DNA from: Parablautia muri
Lineage (GTDB): Bacteria > Bacillota > Clostridia > Lachnospirales > Lachnospiraceae
DNA length: 64,000 nt
Direction: 5' to 3'
Assembly (NCBI RefSeq): GCF_009917485.1
Contig: NZ_QZDT01000009.1
Location: forward strand, 1-64,000
The notes below the pieces were generated by a model, which did no database searches, was not told the DNA's origin, and saw nothing but the letters and a program-made list of their open reading frames with translations. Each line of letters opens with the position of its first letter. Position 1 is the stretch's first letter. Both the position numbers and the translations under genes were made by a program. Of the stretch, positions 37,684 through 47,396 are shown piece after piece.

Positions 37684-38837
37684 AAAAGGTAGCAGTCGTA
37701 ACTTCTACAAGAGCTGAATATGGCATATTGACACCGCTTATCCGAGCAATTGAAAAAGATTCGGATATAGAACTTGAATTGATAGTGACAGGAACACATC
37801 TGTCAAAAAAATATGGTTATACTGTTTCTTTCATAGAAGAAGATGGATTTCCTATCTCTCACAAAATTCCTATTATGACTGAGGGAAATCTACCCTGTGA
37901 TATTTCAGAAACAATGGCAAATGCATTGAAAGGTTTTGCACATTGTTTTGTTAATGATCCACCAGATATGCTGGTGATACTGGGAGACAGGACAGAGATG
38001 TTAAGTGTTGCAGCCGCCGCAATGAATGAACATATCCCAATTGCCCATATCCATGGAGGGGAAGTAACGCAAGGCGCTGTTGATGACTGTATCAGACATT
38101 CTCTTACAAAGATGAGTTTTCTACATTTCACATCAACGGAAATTTATAGAAAAAGAGTCATCCAGTTAGGAGAGAGCCCAAGCAGGGTCTTTAATGTTGG
38201 CGCTCTTGGAGCTGAGAACATATTACATGAAAGCTTGATGGCAGAAAGCGAGATCAAAAATATATTGGAAATTCCTGCTAGTATGAACTATGCCGTGGTG
38301 ACATATCACCCGGTAACATTGGAAACTTTTATGGCAGAAAAACAAACAAAAGAGCTTTGCATGGCAATGCATCAGGAACATGAATTATTCTATTTGATCA
38401 CAATGGCAAATGCTGATTCAGGTGGTGATGATGTAAACCGGATACTAAGTGAATATGCCAAAAAACATATAAAAAATACAAAGTTAGTTTCTAATTTAGG
38501 GATGAAAAAATATTTGAGTGCCGTTAAGTATGCCTCATTTATGCTTGGCAATTCATCCAGCGGAATCATAGAAGCTCCGGTGCTTGGAACCCCGACAGTG
38601 AACATTGGTGACAGACAAAAAGGGCGATTTATGGCTGAAACGGTGATAACCTGTGAACCTACACATGAAAGCATTGTGTATGCCATAAATGCAGCTAGAG
38701 CAAGGAAGCATAAACCAATGTACATATATGGCGATGGTAAGACTTCCCAAAAAATAGTGGAGATAATCAAGAGATATTTGTTTGAAAAAGAAATATCTCT
38801 TAAAAAGAATTTTTATGATTGTGGAGTGATAGTGTAA
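37680..38837 (+). CDS. neuC: NDP-GlcNAc-type 2-epimerase, hydrolysing (NeuC/LegG family)
   Basis: 385 aa GT-B-fold enzyme releasing a free 2-epimerised sugar for NeuB. VVTSTRAEYGILTPLIRAI, LGDRTEMLSVAAAA, HIHGGEVTQGAVDDCIRH, VTYHPVTLE and GNSSSGIIEAP are classic. ATGA overlap with NeuB and TAATG with the next gene indicate translational coupling. Confidence 0.92.
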   Translation: MKKVAVVTSTRAEYGILTPLIRAIEKDSDIELELIVTGTHLSKKYGYTVSFIEEDGFPISHKIPIMTEGNLPCDISETMANALKGFAHCFVNDPPDMLVILGDRTEMLSVAAAAMNEHIPIAHIHGGEVTQGAVDDCIRHSLTKMSFLHFTSTEIYRKRVIQLGESPSRVFNVGALGAENILHESLMAESEIKNILEIPASMNYAVVTYHPVTLETFMAEKQTKELCMAMHQEHELFYLITMANADSGGDDVNRILSEYAKKHIKNTKLVSNLGMKKYLSAVKYASFMLGNSSSGIIEAPVLGTPTVNIGDRQKGRFMAETVITCEPTHESIVYAINAARARKHKPMYIYGDGKTSQKIVEIIKRYLFEKEISLKKNFYDCGVIV

Positions 38838-39652
38838 TGAATAGAAAAGAATATTGGAATAAGGAATACACAACATACTGGAAAGCGATGACAGAAGAAG
38901 CAAATAGTGAAGGAGCTATAAGCAGAATTAAGAAAACAACATCAGGTGATTATAAAACTCCTGGTGAGAAAATAATAATAGAATTTTTTGAAAGTTTACA
39001 CTACGAAAAAACAGATAAATTACTGGATTATGGATGTGGTTTTGGAAGGTTTTATCCTTTCTTTAATAGAATAACTGATTATTATGGGATAGATATCTCC
39101 CAGGCTATGATTGATGAATGTATCAGCAGGTATCCTGAAGATGCTGAAAAATTTATTGTGGCCGAAGGAGAAAGACTTCCATTTGAGGATAACTATTTTA
39201 ATAAAATAATTTGTTATGGCGTATTTGATGCCTGCTATCAGGAGAATGCGATTAGTGAGATGCTCCGGGTTAGCAAAGTTGGGGGAAGTATTTTGGTCAC
39301 CGGTAAAAATACTGAATATTATGATGACGATGAACAGGCACTCATTGCAGAAGAAGCTGCTAGAAAAAAAGGACATCCAAATTATTTTACGAATGTAAAA
39401 AGTTTGGTATCTCAACTTGGACAATATGCTTACTTGAAACAGGAACGGTATTTTACTTATAGGGGTGATTTTGCAAATGCAAAATATACTGATTTAATGC
39501 CTGATAAGTTCTATGAATGGGCATTGGTGATTGAGAAGAAAAATCATCTGGATATTCATTTTGAAAAATTTTCAGATGCTTATTCAAATACATGGAAGAA
39601 AAAAATAATTAAAGTACAAAATAGAATTATAGATGGAGAAGACACAAAGTGA
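38837..39652 (+). CDS. Class I SAM-dependent methyltransferase
   Basis: 271 aa. SAM-binding motif LLDYGCGFGRFYPFF near 58, acidic YGIDIS, then an ERLPFEDNYFNKIICYG motif and VGGSILVTGKN. I start it at 38837 (TAATG overlap with NeuC, GGAG ten bases upstream) instead of a GTG-type start at 38819. Its place between nonulosonate genes suggests O- or N-methylation of the acid or a precursor. Confidence 0.82.
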   Translation: MNRKEYWNKEYTTYWKAMTEEANSEGAISRIKKTTSGDYKTPGEKIIIEFFESLHYEKTDKLLDYGCGFGRFYPFFNRITDYYGIDISQAMIDECISRYPEDAEKFIVAEGERLPFEDNYFNKIICYGVFDACYQENAISEMLRVSKVGGSILVTGKNTEYYDDDEQALIAEEAARKKGHPNYFTNVKSLVSQLGQYAYLKQERYFTYRGDFANAKYTDLMPDKFYEWALVIEKKNHLDIHFEKFSDAYSNTWKKKIIKVQNRIIDGEDTK

Positions 39653-40629
39653 AAGTCTTAGTTGTGGGATATGGCTCTATGGGGAAACGGAGGATACGCC
39701 TTTTGCAGAGATTGATCGGGGATGTGCATTTTGTTTGTGTAGATAGAGATCCCAGACGTCTTGAGCAGGCTAGAAAAGCCGGTCATCAAGGGCATGAAAA
39801 TTTAGGGCAGGCTATAGATCATCTGCCGGATTTGGCATTTGTATGTACCTCGCCAGGACATCATGCGGAAATTATACTGCAATTGGTAAACGCCAGAATA
39901 AATGTATTTACGGAGTTGAACCTGGTTGATAAAGATTATGATTCTATTATGGCAAAAGCCGAAGAAAATAAAACAACTATATTTATGTCTAGCACTATGC
40001 TATATGACAAAAGGATAATGGCTATTGACAAAATTGTAAAAAAGCATAAGAAACCGGTTACATATATTTATCATGTAGGGCAATATCTGCCTGACTGGCA
40101 TCCGTGGGAAAGCTATAAAGATTTTTTTATTGGAAAAAAAGAAACAAACGGTGTAAGGGAAATTTATGCAATACAAATGCCATGGCTTATTGATACTTTT
40201 GGAAAAATAAATGCAATATCTTCGATCTCACAAAAATGTACAGACTTGGACATTGATTTTAGTGACAGTATTATAGCTAGTTTTAAACATGATAATGGAA
40301 ATATTGGTGTATTTGCCGTAGACATCGTTTCAAGAAAAGCAACTACTCATTTGGAAATTATCGGAGAAGATATTCATCTTTTTTGGGGTGGCCATAATGA
40401 CGATTTGTTTATATATGAGTCAGACACAAAAAAAATGAAACCTATAGAAACATATGACTCAATTATCCATGAAGAAGGATACTCAGATAATATTATTGAA
40501 AATCGATATGAAGAAGAAATTCGAGATTTTTTAAGTATGGTATATAAACATACTAAGCCACGGTATTCACTTGAGGATGATAAATATACTTTAAAGATAA
40601 TCGATAAAATAGAAGGGCGCATAGAATGA
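39649..40629 (+). CDS. Gfo/Idh/MocA-family oxidoreductase
   Basis: 326 aa. NAD(P) loop VVGYGSMGKRR at the start, FVCTSPGHHAEI, and a FTELNLVD segment where many relatives have EKP. It starts with GTG overlapping the previous stop and overlaps the next gene, a second Gfo/Idh protein, by ATGA. Members oxidise or reduce sugar C-OH groups. In this operon it could reduce the 4-keto product of the dehydratase in place of an aminotransferase; this is inference. Confidence 0.8.
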   Translation: MKVLVVGYGSMGKRRIRLLQRLIGDVHFVCVDRDPRRLEQARKAGHQGHENLGQAIDHLPDLAFVCTSPGHHAEIILQLVNARINVFTELNLVDKDYDSIMAKAEENKTTIFMSSTMLYDKRIMAIDKIVKKHKKPVTYIYHVGQYLPDWHPWESYKDFFIGKKETNGVREIYAIQMPWLIDTFGKINAISSISQKCTDLDIDFSDSIIASFKHDNGNIGVFAVDIVSRKATTHLEIIGEDIHLFWGGHNDDLFIYESDTKKMKPIETYDSIIHEEGYSDNIIENRYEEEIRDFLSMVYKHTKPRYSLEDDKYTLKIIDKIEGRIE

Positions 40630-41546
40630 AGTTTTTATTCATAGGCCTAGGCTCTATTGCCAGGCAGCATATAAATAATCTAAAAGAATTGTGTCCTAAT
40701 GGCTGCATCACAGTATTTCGCAGTGGTAAAGGAAAAAGACTGACTAGAGAACTGGGCGAGATAATAGATAGAACTGTATATAATATATATGAATTGGAGC
40801 CGTGGTATGATGCTGTATTTATTACGAATCCGACTAGTATGCATTATGATTCGTTATGCAGGTACCAAGACAAAAGCGATCATTTTTTTATCGAAAAGCC
40901 TGTATTCCAAACAGGCACCGAAGACATTAGGCGCTTTTTAGAATCAGAGAAAACATATTATGTTGCCTGCCCACTAAGATATACCAATGTAATTCAGTAT
41001 GTAAAAAAAAATATTGATTTTTCCAGTATTTATTCTATCAGATGCATATCTTCTAGTTATCTTCCTGATTGGCGCCCGGGAATTGATTACAGAGATACCT
41101 ACAGTGCACATAAAAGGCTGGGCGGAGGCGTTTCTATTGATTTGATCCACGAATGGGATTATCTACACTATTTAGTTGGGAAGCCCAGAGATATGAAATG
41201 CTTTATACGCCGAAAATCCGATCTGGAGATAGATTCAGATGATATTGCTGTTTATATTGCTGAATATGAAGATAAAATCGTGGAATTACATCTTGATTAT
41301 TTTGGCAAAGAAACCATTCGCAAAATAGAACTGTTTGCTAATGAAGATACCATAATCGTGGATCTTATAAAACAACAAATCGAATGGCTTAAACAGGGAA
41401 AAAGGATTGAATTGCAAGAGGAACGTAACGAATTTCAGAAGCGTGAACTAAAACATTTTTTCAATATTATGGGGGGCCAATGTATCTGCGATAATGATCT
41501 GGAAAATGCATGTGAAGTTCTCCGTATTGCAAGAGGAATTATATGA
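40626..41546 (+). CDS. Gfo/Idh/MocA-family oxidoreductase (second copy)
   Basis: 306 aa. FIGLGSIARQHINNL dinucleotide loop, FITNPTSMHYD, the conserved FIEKPVF with the catalytic-site Lys, and GGGVSIDLIHEWDYLHY matching the usual C-terminal His motif. It is only distantly related to its neighbour. Coupled by ATGA on both sides. Probable sugar dehydrogenase in the nonulosonate branch. Confidence 0.82.
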   Translation: MKFLFIGLGSIARQHINNLKELCPNGCITVFRSGKGKRLTRELGEIIDRTVYNIYELEPWYDAVFITNPTSMHYDSLCRYQDKSDHFFIEKPVFQTGTEDIRRFLESEKTYYVACPLRYTNVIQYVKKNIDFSSIYSIRCISSSYLPDWRPGIDYRDTYSAHKRLGGGVSIDLIHEWDYLHYLVGKPRDMKCFIRRKSDLEIDSDDIAVYIAEYEDKIVELHLDYFGKETIRKIELFANEDTIIVDLIKQQIEWLKQGKRIELQEERNEFQKRELKHFFNIMGGQCICDNDLENACEVLRIARGII

Positions 41547-42307
41547 ATATTTTATATACAATATGTGGGCGAGCTGGTTCAAAAGGATTTAAAAATAAGA
41601 ATTTGAAAATGATGAATAATGTTCCATTGATTTTTTACACATTAGCGGCTATCCGTTTATATCAGGACGCTCATCCTGAAGATCGTATTTTTGCAGCATT
41701 AAATACTGACAGTAAAGAATTGATGGATATTGTAAGTAAACAAACTATTTTCCCGTTTGTCAGTTTGGTGAATCGAAAGGAAAATTTGGCGGGGGATACG
41801 GTAGCCAAAATTGATGTTATTAAAGATACATATCTGACCATGAAAAAAGATAGGGTTATTGATGTTGTAATCGATCTTGATATAACTTCACCTCTGAGAC
41901 GGATTTGCGATATTGAAAATGTATTGGCTAACTACAGCGCTAATGAAAATTACGATTTAGTATACAGTGTTGTTAAATCCAGACGCAGTCCGTATTTTAA
42001 TATGGTGGAAAAAAAGAAAAATAATTATTTCGGTAAAATATGTCAATCCGATTTTATTGCTAGGCAACAGGTATCAGCAACATATGAATTAAATGCCAGC
42101 ATATATGCATACAGACCAGGATTTTTGGAATCAGAAATAAAAAAAACAATTTTGGAATACAGATGCGGAATTGCTATAATGCCGGATTTTTTGGTATTAG
42201 ATATTGATTCGGCAGACGATTTTAAAATGATGGAATATCTGCATCAATATTACTGTCAGCATGATGAGGGACTTAAGTTGATTTACGATATCGCAATGGA
42301 AAAGTAA
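41543..42307 (+). CDS. neuA: CMP-nonulosonic acid synthetase (NeuA/LegF family)
   Basis: 254 aa cytidylyltransferase. ICGRAGSKGFKNKNLKMM nucleotide loop, LNTDSKELMDI, DLDITSPLRRICDIENV and a DIDSADDFKMMEY C-terminal metal-binding region. Activates the NeuB product to the CMP-sugar donor. ATGA overlap with the preceding gene. Confidence 0.92.
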   Translation: MNILYTICGRAGSKGFKNKNLKMMNNVPLIFYTLAAIRLYQDAHPEDRIFAALNTDSKELMDIVSKQTIFPFVSLVNRKENLAGDTVAKIDVIKDTYLTMKKDRVIDVVIDLDITSPLRRICDIENVLANYSANENYDLVYSVVKSRRSPYFNMVEKKKNNYFGKICQSDFIARQQVSATYELNASIYAYRPGFLESEIKKTILEYRCGIAIMPDFLVLDIDSADDFKMMEYLHQYYCQHDEGLKLIYDIAMEK

Positions 42308-42322
42308 AAGGAGACTTTCACG

Positions 42323-43699
42323 ATGAGATTTAGTACAGAGCATCAAAGAAATATTGCCTTTGACCTACTTCGATTAAAAAGAAAAGGGATTTCTATAACA
42401 AAATATTTTCAAAAAGGGGAACCTGTTGTTATTTACGGTTTAGATTTCCTTGGTAAGGAAATGTATTTTGAACTAAAAGAATGGGTCAATATAATTTGCT
42501 TTATCGATAGATCACATGATATGGAATTTTTTGACGGTATTCCAATTTTTTCGATAGATAATACGGCATTGAAAACATTTTTTATGAAATATGAAGAAGT
42601 TAATGTACTGGTAATGGTATTGTCTGACTGGCCTAATATTTCCAGTGGAATTCTTAAAAGATTTGAAAATGCAGTGCCAATATCTCCTTATTTAATAACA
42701 GCCTCATTAAAAGTAGTAAAAACGGATTATTTTGCACATAAGCAGCAGTCTACCATAGAAATTGTTAAAAAGATGGTAAACAATGAGGTAGTAAATATAA
42801 GTAATATTGTTTTGGTCGGCACTTCTTATACAGCGCTTTTAAGTACTTTAGTGCTTCCGGACTGGAAAAACTCTTTATTTTTGGCTGAGAGATTTTTTCC
42901 GTCAAAGGTTGTAGAGCAAATGACTGCAAATAATATTTTATGTCTCTATGAGGAAGAAGCCGGAGAATTTTATGATATTTGTTATATGATTGCCGCATAC
43001 GCTCGACAAAAGGATATTCCTATTTATGGCCATGATCACATGCTCCTTTCAAGGAGTTTTTTTGAAAATACAATTACCGTTATAGAAGATGGCGATGCAA
43101 ATTATGATTTTAAACATGCCGTGACCTATCATAATATTTTGGATAATGGAAATACATATTATCCGTTTGGTTTCGATAAGAATGTGAGTAAGGTATTCCT
43201 CACAGGTCTCATGGATGTTCCGAAGGAATTAGAGACAAAGGCAGAGCGTATTGTGCCGTCAGCATTATGGAAACTAAAAAGTGAAGCAGAAAAAAGAATG
43301 ATCTCAAATATATTTTCATTTCCATATTGTGAAATATTAAATTTAGTTCAAAATGGCAAAAATATTATTTTTCTAACAGAAGCTTATGCTTATGTAAATG
43401 GAGATAATGTAATTTCTGTAGAAAAGCAGATAGAGCTATATAAAGAAATTTTGTCAAATTATGATTCGGATAGGATATTCATTAAGCCGCATCCATCAGA
43501 TAATGCAGATTATGCAACGCTGATGCCGGAGTATAAGGTTATTTCGAAACAGTTTCCAATGCAGATGCTTAAATGGACAGGTATAGAGTTTAAAAAAATT
43601 ATTTTACTTTGGGGAACGACATGTATGCATGTCTTTGCCAATGATTTTAATGTTGATGTACATAAGGATATTCTTTATAGGTATGGAATTCTACATTAA
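42323..43699 (+). CDS. GT52-like nonulosonic acid transferase candidate with Rossmann-like module
   Basis: 458 aa. The first ~110 residues are the shared module (VVIYGLDFLGK, CFIDRS). The rest has a GT-B look with VLVGTSYTALLSTL near 170, GHDHMLLS, and IFIKPHPSDNADY near 390, a motif resembling lipooligosaccharide sialyltransferases of family GT52. Directly downstream of the CMP-nonulosonate synthetase, so a CMP-sugar donor is a sensible guess. AAGGAG precedes the ATG. Confidence 0.6.
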   Translation: MRFSTEHQRNIAFDLLRLKRKGISITKYFQKGEPVVIYGLDFLGKEMYFELKEWVNIICFIDRSHDMEFFDGIPIFSIDNTALKTFFMKYEEVNVLVMVLSDWPNISSGILKRFENAVPISPYLITASLKVVKTDYFAHKQQSTIEIVKKMVNNEVVNISNIVLVGTSYTALLSTLVLPDWKNSLFLAERFFPSKVVEQMTANNILCLYEEEAGEFYDICYMIAAYARQKDIPIYGHDHMLLSRSFFENTITVIEDGDANYDFKHAVTYHNILDNGNTYYPFGFDKNVSKVFLTGLMDVPKELETKAERIVPSALWKLKSEAEKRMISNIFSFPYCEILNLVQNGKNIIFLTEAYAYVNGDNVISVEKQIELYKEILSNYDSDRIFIKPHPSDNADYATLMPEYKVISKQFPMQMLKWTGIEFKKIILLWGTTCMHVFANDFNVDVHKDILYRYGILH

Positions 43700-43733
43700 A
43701 TGATAAAAAGTCTAATGGAACAGGAGTAAAAAG

Positions 43734-44921
43734 ATGAAATGGATGAATAAAGGACATGAATTAGATGGTTTTGGTGAAAAGCTGGTTCAGATGTTCCAAA
43801 AAAAACAGAAAAAAATATATATTTTCGGAGCAGGGTTATTAGGGGGAGAATTAGTCAAAACTTTGGAAAAATATAAATGTTTTGCTGGTTATATTGATAA
43901 CGATTTGAGTAAACAGGTTTTAGGAATAGATGGTAGAACTGTTATTTCACTTGAACAATATATAGATAATGGTGGGAATGGCTTTATTGTAATAGCCGCA
44001 AACGAAAAAAACATTCCTGCAATAGAAGGACAGCTAGGCAGTAAAGGACTTATAAGGGGCGAAGATTATTGGAGATATACAGAATTTATAGGATATATTT
44101 TTCCTATCTTATCTCTCTATGAATTTGATCTTTTATATGTGGATACAGCACAAATCTGCGTCACAGAGAGATGTAGTCTTAAATGTAAAGATTGTGCACA
44201 CGGATGTTTTGCGGTAGATACTCATAGCCAAGATATGAGTATTGAGATGGCAAAAGAAAGTGCAGATGTTTTTTTCTCTAAGGTCGATTATGTAAGGGAA
44301 TTTGTGTTAATTGGAGGAGAGCCATTTCTATATGCTAATCTTTCGAAAATAATTGAATATATAGGCAAAAAGTATCGTGACAGAATAAATATTTTTTCCA
44401 TTACAACGAATGGGACGATCATACCAAAAACAAATATTCTTAAATTGTGCAGTAAATATGAAATCTTGATACGTATTTCTAATTACTCTCAAGCAATAAA
44501 GAGTTTAGAAATGAAATATCAACAGTTGATAAACCAACTTGAGAAGGCGTACGTTTCCTATATTCTTGGAGATAAAGAATGGAAATGGGTAGACTACGGA
44601 TTTAGGACAGTTGATAGAAAATGGAACAGCGATGAACTGATACAGGTATTTGATAATTGTAGAACTCTTTGCAGAGAAATACGAGGAAACAAATATTACT
44701 ATTGTGTTATGGCACGAAGCATCTCGACAAATTTAAAATTTGGTGTAGGAAAAGATGATTATTTAGATTTAAACGATATAGATGAGCGTGATAAAAAGAT
44801 AATATTGGAATTTCAAGTAGGATATTCTGACAAAGGATATTTGGATATGTGTAATCATTGCAATGGTGGAGATGCGGTAAACTATCCAATTCCGGCGGCA
44901 GAACAGTTTAGAAAACAATAG
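43734..44921 (+). CDS. Radical SAM protein with N-terminal Rossmann-like module
   Basis: 395 aa. Shared module at about 25-115 (IYIFGAGLLGG, GYIDND), then the radical SAM motif Cys147-x3-Cys151-x2-Cys154 (RCSLKCKDC), VLIGGEPFLYA, and C-terminal cysteines (CNHCNGG) that may bind a second cluster. Same domain order as 7105-8232, so a paralogue in the other arm. Reaction unknown. Confidence 0.78.
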   Translation: MKWMNKGHELDGFGEKLVQMFQKKQKKIYIFGAGLLGGELVKTLEKYKCFAGYIDNDLSKQVLGIDGRTVISLEQYIDNGGNGFIVIAANEKNIPAIEGQLGSKGLIRGEDYWRYTEFIGYIFPILSLYEFDLLYVDTAQICVTERCSLKCKDCAHGCFAVDTHSQDMSIEMAKESADVFFSKVDYVREFVLIGGEPFLYANLSKIIEYIGKKYRDRINIFSITTNGTIIPKTNILKLCSKYEILIRISNYSQAIKSLEMKYQQLINQLEKAYVSYILGDKEWKWVDYGFRTVDRKWNSDELIQVFDNCRTLCREIRGNKYYYCVMARSISTNLKFGVGKDDYLDLNDIDERDKKIILEFQVGYSDKGYLDMCNHCNGGDAVNYPIPAAEQFRKQ

Positions 44922-44933
44922 GAGATGTGTTTG

Positions 44934-45977
44934 ATGAAAGTAAAAAAAGTGTGCAAAGCCATTATTGATAATTTGCATGTAGAGCGTAAAAATTGGACCA
45001 ATCCCTATATGCTGAAAGTGGAAGGATTTGTTTACCCGCTAAAGCTATGGCGTTTTGGAACATTAAATCAAGATAAGATAATTTATTTTATTACGGATGT
45101 GACTTCAAAGAGAGCCGGAACCTTTGCAATATATTTAGTTATTTTAAATGATTTATCATATGCAAAAGCAATGAATTGGATCCCTATAATAGATGATACT
45201 CCAGGACTTTTACGTAGATTAGCTATAAAGGGTAAAAAGGGTGGAAATTTTATTAATGATATATTTGACATTCAAAATGATATACCAGTTTCTGAAGTTT
45301 TAAAATCTCAGAATGTTATGTTTTGCAATACTGCTAGAAGAATTAATATGATGAGAGTCACAAATAAAATGGATGAATCATATAAAATCCGGCTTAAGAA
45401 TTTTTTTGATGTTGATGAAAAGGAATTAGCATATTGGAGAGAATTTGCCCATAATAATCTACGATTTAAAAAAGATATACAAGAGGAACTAGATAATGCA
45501 TATGGGACAGTAATACAGGGGAAAAAAGATATCTTGGCAGTTGCCGTCCGAGAAGGCAAAATGTCATTAGATGAAAAGACAAGAAAAAGGGCCGGAGAAC
45601 AGCGTCAGCCTAGTTTAAATGAGATAATAAGAATATGTAAAAGATGTTTCAAAAAATGGAATTGTAGTTATATTTATTTAAGTTGCGAAGCACCAGAAAC
45701 AATAAGCAAATTTCAAGAAATATTTTCAAAAGAAAATGTTCTGTTTTTAGATAGGTACAGGTTTTCGATGAAAGAACTAAAGAAAATAAAGTCTTTTAAA
45801 AGTGGTGATAAGTTTTACAATTCTACAAGTAACATAGATAATTACGAACTTGATTATATTAAAGAAATGTATATTTTATCTAAAAGTGACTATCTAATTA
45901 GTGCTATCAATTGTGGAGTGGAAGCGGCTTATATTATGAGTTCTGGATTTAAAGACCAATATATCATAAGAAAATAA
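44934..45977 (+). CDS. Divergent fucosyltransferase-like protein
   Basis: 347 aa of uncertain family. The C-terminal region, VAVREGKMSLDEKTR near 205 followed by a KKWNCSYIYLSCEAPETI strand and a small-residue end (SAINCGVEAAYIMSSG), parallels the RGTDY...IFLATED order of 1144-2586, but Asp and Thr of RGTDY are replaced. The start at 44934 is nine bases past GGAG; the ATG at 44925 touches it. Possibly a transferase with altered donor; possibly inactive. Confidence 0.45.
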   Translation: MKVKKVCKAIIDNLHVERKNWTNPYMLKVEGFVYPLKLWRFGTLNQDKIIYFITDVTSKRAGTFAIYLVILNDLSYAKAMNWIPIIDDTPGLLRRLAIKGKKGGNFINDIFDIQNDIPVSEVLKSQNVMFCNTARRINMMRVTNKMDESYKIRLKNFFDVDEKELAYWREFAHNNLRFKKDIQEELDNAYGTVIQGKKDILAVAVREGKMSLDEKTRKRAGEQRQPSLNEIIRICKRCFKKWNCSYIYLSCEAPETISKFQEIFSKENVLFLDRYRFSMKELKKIKSFKSGDKFYNSTSNIDNYELDYIKEMYILSKSDYLISAINCGVEAAYIMSSGFKDQYIIRK

Positions 45978-46044
45978 TTGTTTTATGCTTTAGTATATCA
46001 AGACACTGCATATAAGGTTATTAAATTCCAATGGGGGATAAGTA

Positions 46045-47394
46045 ATGAAAAATGAAATAAGAGACAATATTAGGGAATTAGTCATTAAATACTATGAAGA
46101 ATATCATGTAGATAAAAAAGAATATATGGAAGGTGACAGAATACAATATTCGGGACGTATTTATGATTCTGATGAAATGGTAAATTTAGTAGATGCCGCT
46201 TTGGAATTTTGGCTTACCGCTGGACACTATGTGGAAGAGTTTGAAATGGGACTTGCAGAGTTTTTAAATATTAAGCATTGCACTTTAGTAAATTCTGGTT
46301 CATCTGCTAACTTATGTGCATTTATGGCATTGACATCATCTAAATTGGGAGACAGAAGAATTAATAAGGGAGATGAAGTGATTACCGTGGCAGCAGCATT
46401 TCCAACTACAGTTACCCCAATTATTCAGTATGGAGCTATACCTGTATTCCTTGATGTTACAATCCCTGACTATAACATAGATATTAATAGGTTAGAAGAA
46501 GCAAGAAGTAAAAAAACAAAGGCCGTATTTATTGCACATACACTCGGTAATCCATTTAACCTTCAATATATCAAAGATTTTTGCGATAAGTATAATTTAT
46601 GGCTGATAGAAGACAATTGTGATGCATTAGGAACAGAGTATTTTTATAACGGTGAATGGCGAAAAACAGGGACAATAGGAGACTTATCTACTTATAGTTT
46701 TTATCCGCCTCATCATATTACTTTGGGTGAAGGAGGGGCGGTGTGTACAAATAACACACAGTTATTTCGCCTTGTAAATTCCTTTAGGGATTGGGGACGT
46801 GACTGCTGGTGTGCTTCAGGTGTAGATGATACTTGTAAACATAGGTATACACAGCAATTCGGTGAATTGCCGTTAGGATATGACCATAAATATGTTTATT
46901 CTCACTTTGGATATAATTTGAAACCAATGGATCTACAGGCGGCAGTGGGCTGTGCACAGCTTAAAAAACTTCCTAAATTTGTTGCGGCTAGGAAACGAAA
47001 CTGGAAATATTTAAAAGAAAATTTGAAATGTGTTGAAGATTTTCTTATTCTTCCGGAACCCACTCCCAATTCAGCTCCAAGCTGGTTTGGGTTTTTAATG
47101 ACAGTAAAGAAAAACGCTGGTTTTACACGTAGTCAATTAGCCCAATATTTGGAAGGAAAAAATATTCAGACAAGAAATCTTTTTTCAGGCAATTTCATAA
47201 AACATCCATGCTTTGATGAAATGAGGAAAACAAGGATAGGCTATAGAGTAGTAGGGGATTTAAGTAATACAGATATTATTATGAATCAGTCTTTATGGAT
47301 TGGAGTTTATCCTGGAATGAATCAAAAAAAACTGGAGTATATGGTCAAAACAATAAAGGAATATGTTAATACATATAAATATCAGGAGGCATAA
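46045..47394 (+). CDS. rfbH: CDP-6-deoxy-4-hexulose 3-dehydrase (RfbH/DdhC, E1)
   Basis: 449 aa, DegT/AHBA-type fold. The PLP-anchoring lysine is replaced by His (SFYPPHHITLGEGGA, His223/224), the hallmark of the 3-dehydrase. The iron-sulfur cysteines are seen as C254-x1-C256-x7-C264 with Cys192 upstream, close to the known C-x57-C-x1-C-x7-C pattern. It removes the 3-hydroxyl to give a 3,6-dideoxy CDP-sugar and needs a reductase (E3/DdhD type), which is not in the window. Present only in the right arm. Confidence 0.92.
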   Translation: MKNEIRDNIRELVIKYYEEYHVDKKEYMEGDRIQYSGRIYDSDEMVNLVDAALEFWLTAGHYVEEFEMGLAEFLNIKHCTLVNSGSSANLCAFMALTSSKLGDRRINKGDEVITVAAAFPTTVTPIIQYGAIPVFLDVTIPDYNIDINRLEEARSKKTKAVFIAHTLGNPFNLQYIKDFCDKYNLWLIEDNCDALGTEYFYNGEWRKTGTIGDLSTYSFYPPHHITLGEGGAVCTNNTQLFRLVNSFRDWGRDCWCASGVDDTCKHRYTQQFGELPLGYDHKYVYSHFGYNLKPMDLQAAVGCAQLKKLPKFVAARKRNWKYLKENLKCVEDFLILPEPTPNSAPSWFGFLMTVKKNAGFTRSQLAQYLEGKNIQTRNLFSGNFIKHPCFDEMRKTRIGYRVVGDLSNTDIIMNQSLWIGVYPGMNQKKLEYMVKTIKEYVNTYKYQEA

Positions 47395-47396
47395 AA

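Noticed and set aside
40983-41020. A9 run in the second Gfo/Idh gene as a phase switch
   Set aside because: The frame is intact across it, A runs of this length are common in such AT-rich sequence, and nothing suggests an alternative state.
46045-47394. LegC-type aminotransferase for the nonulosonic acid pathway
   Set aside because: The PLP lysine is replaced by His and the iron-sulfur cysteines are present, so it is the 3-dehydrase RfbH.
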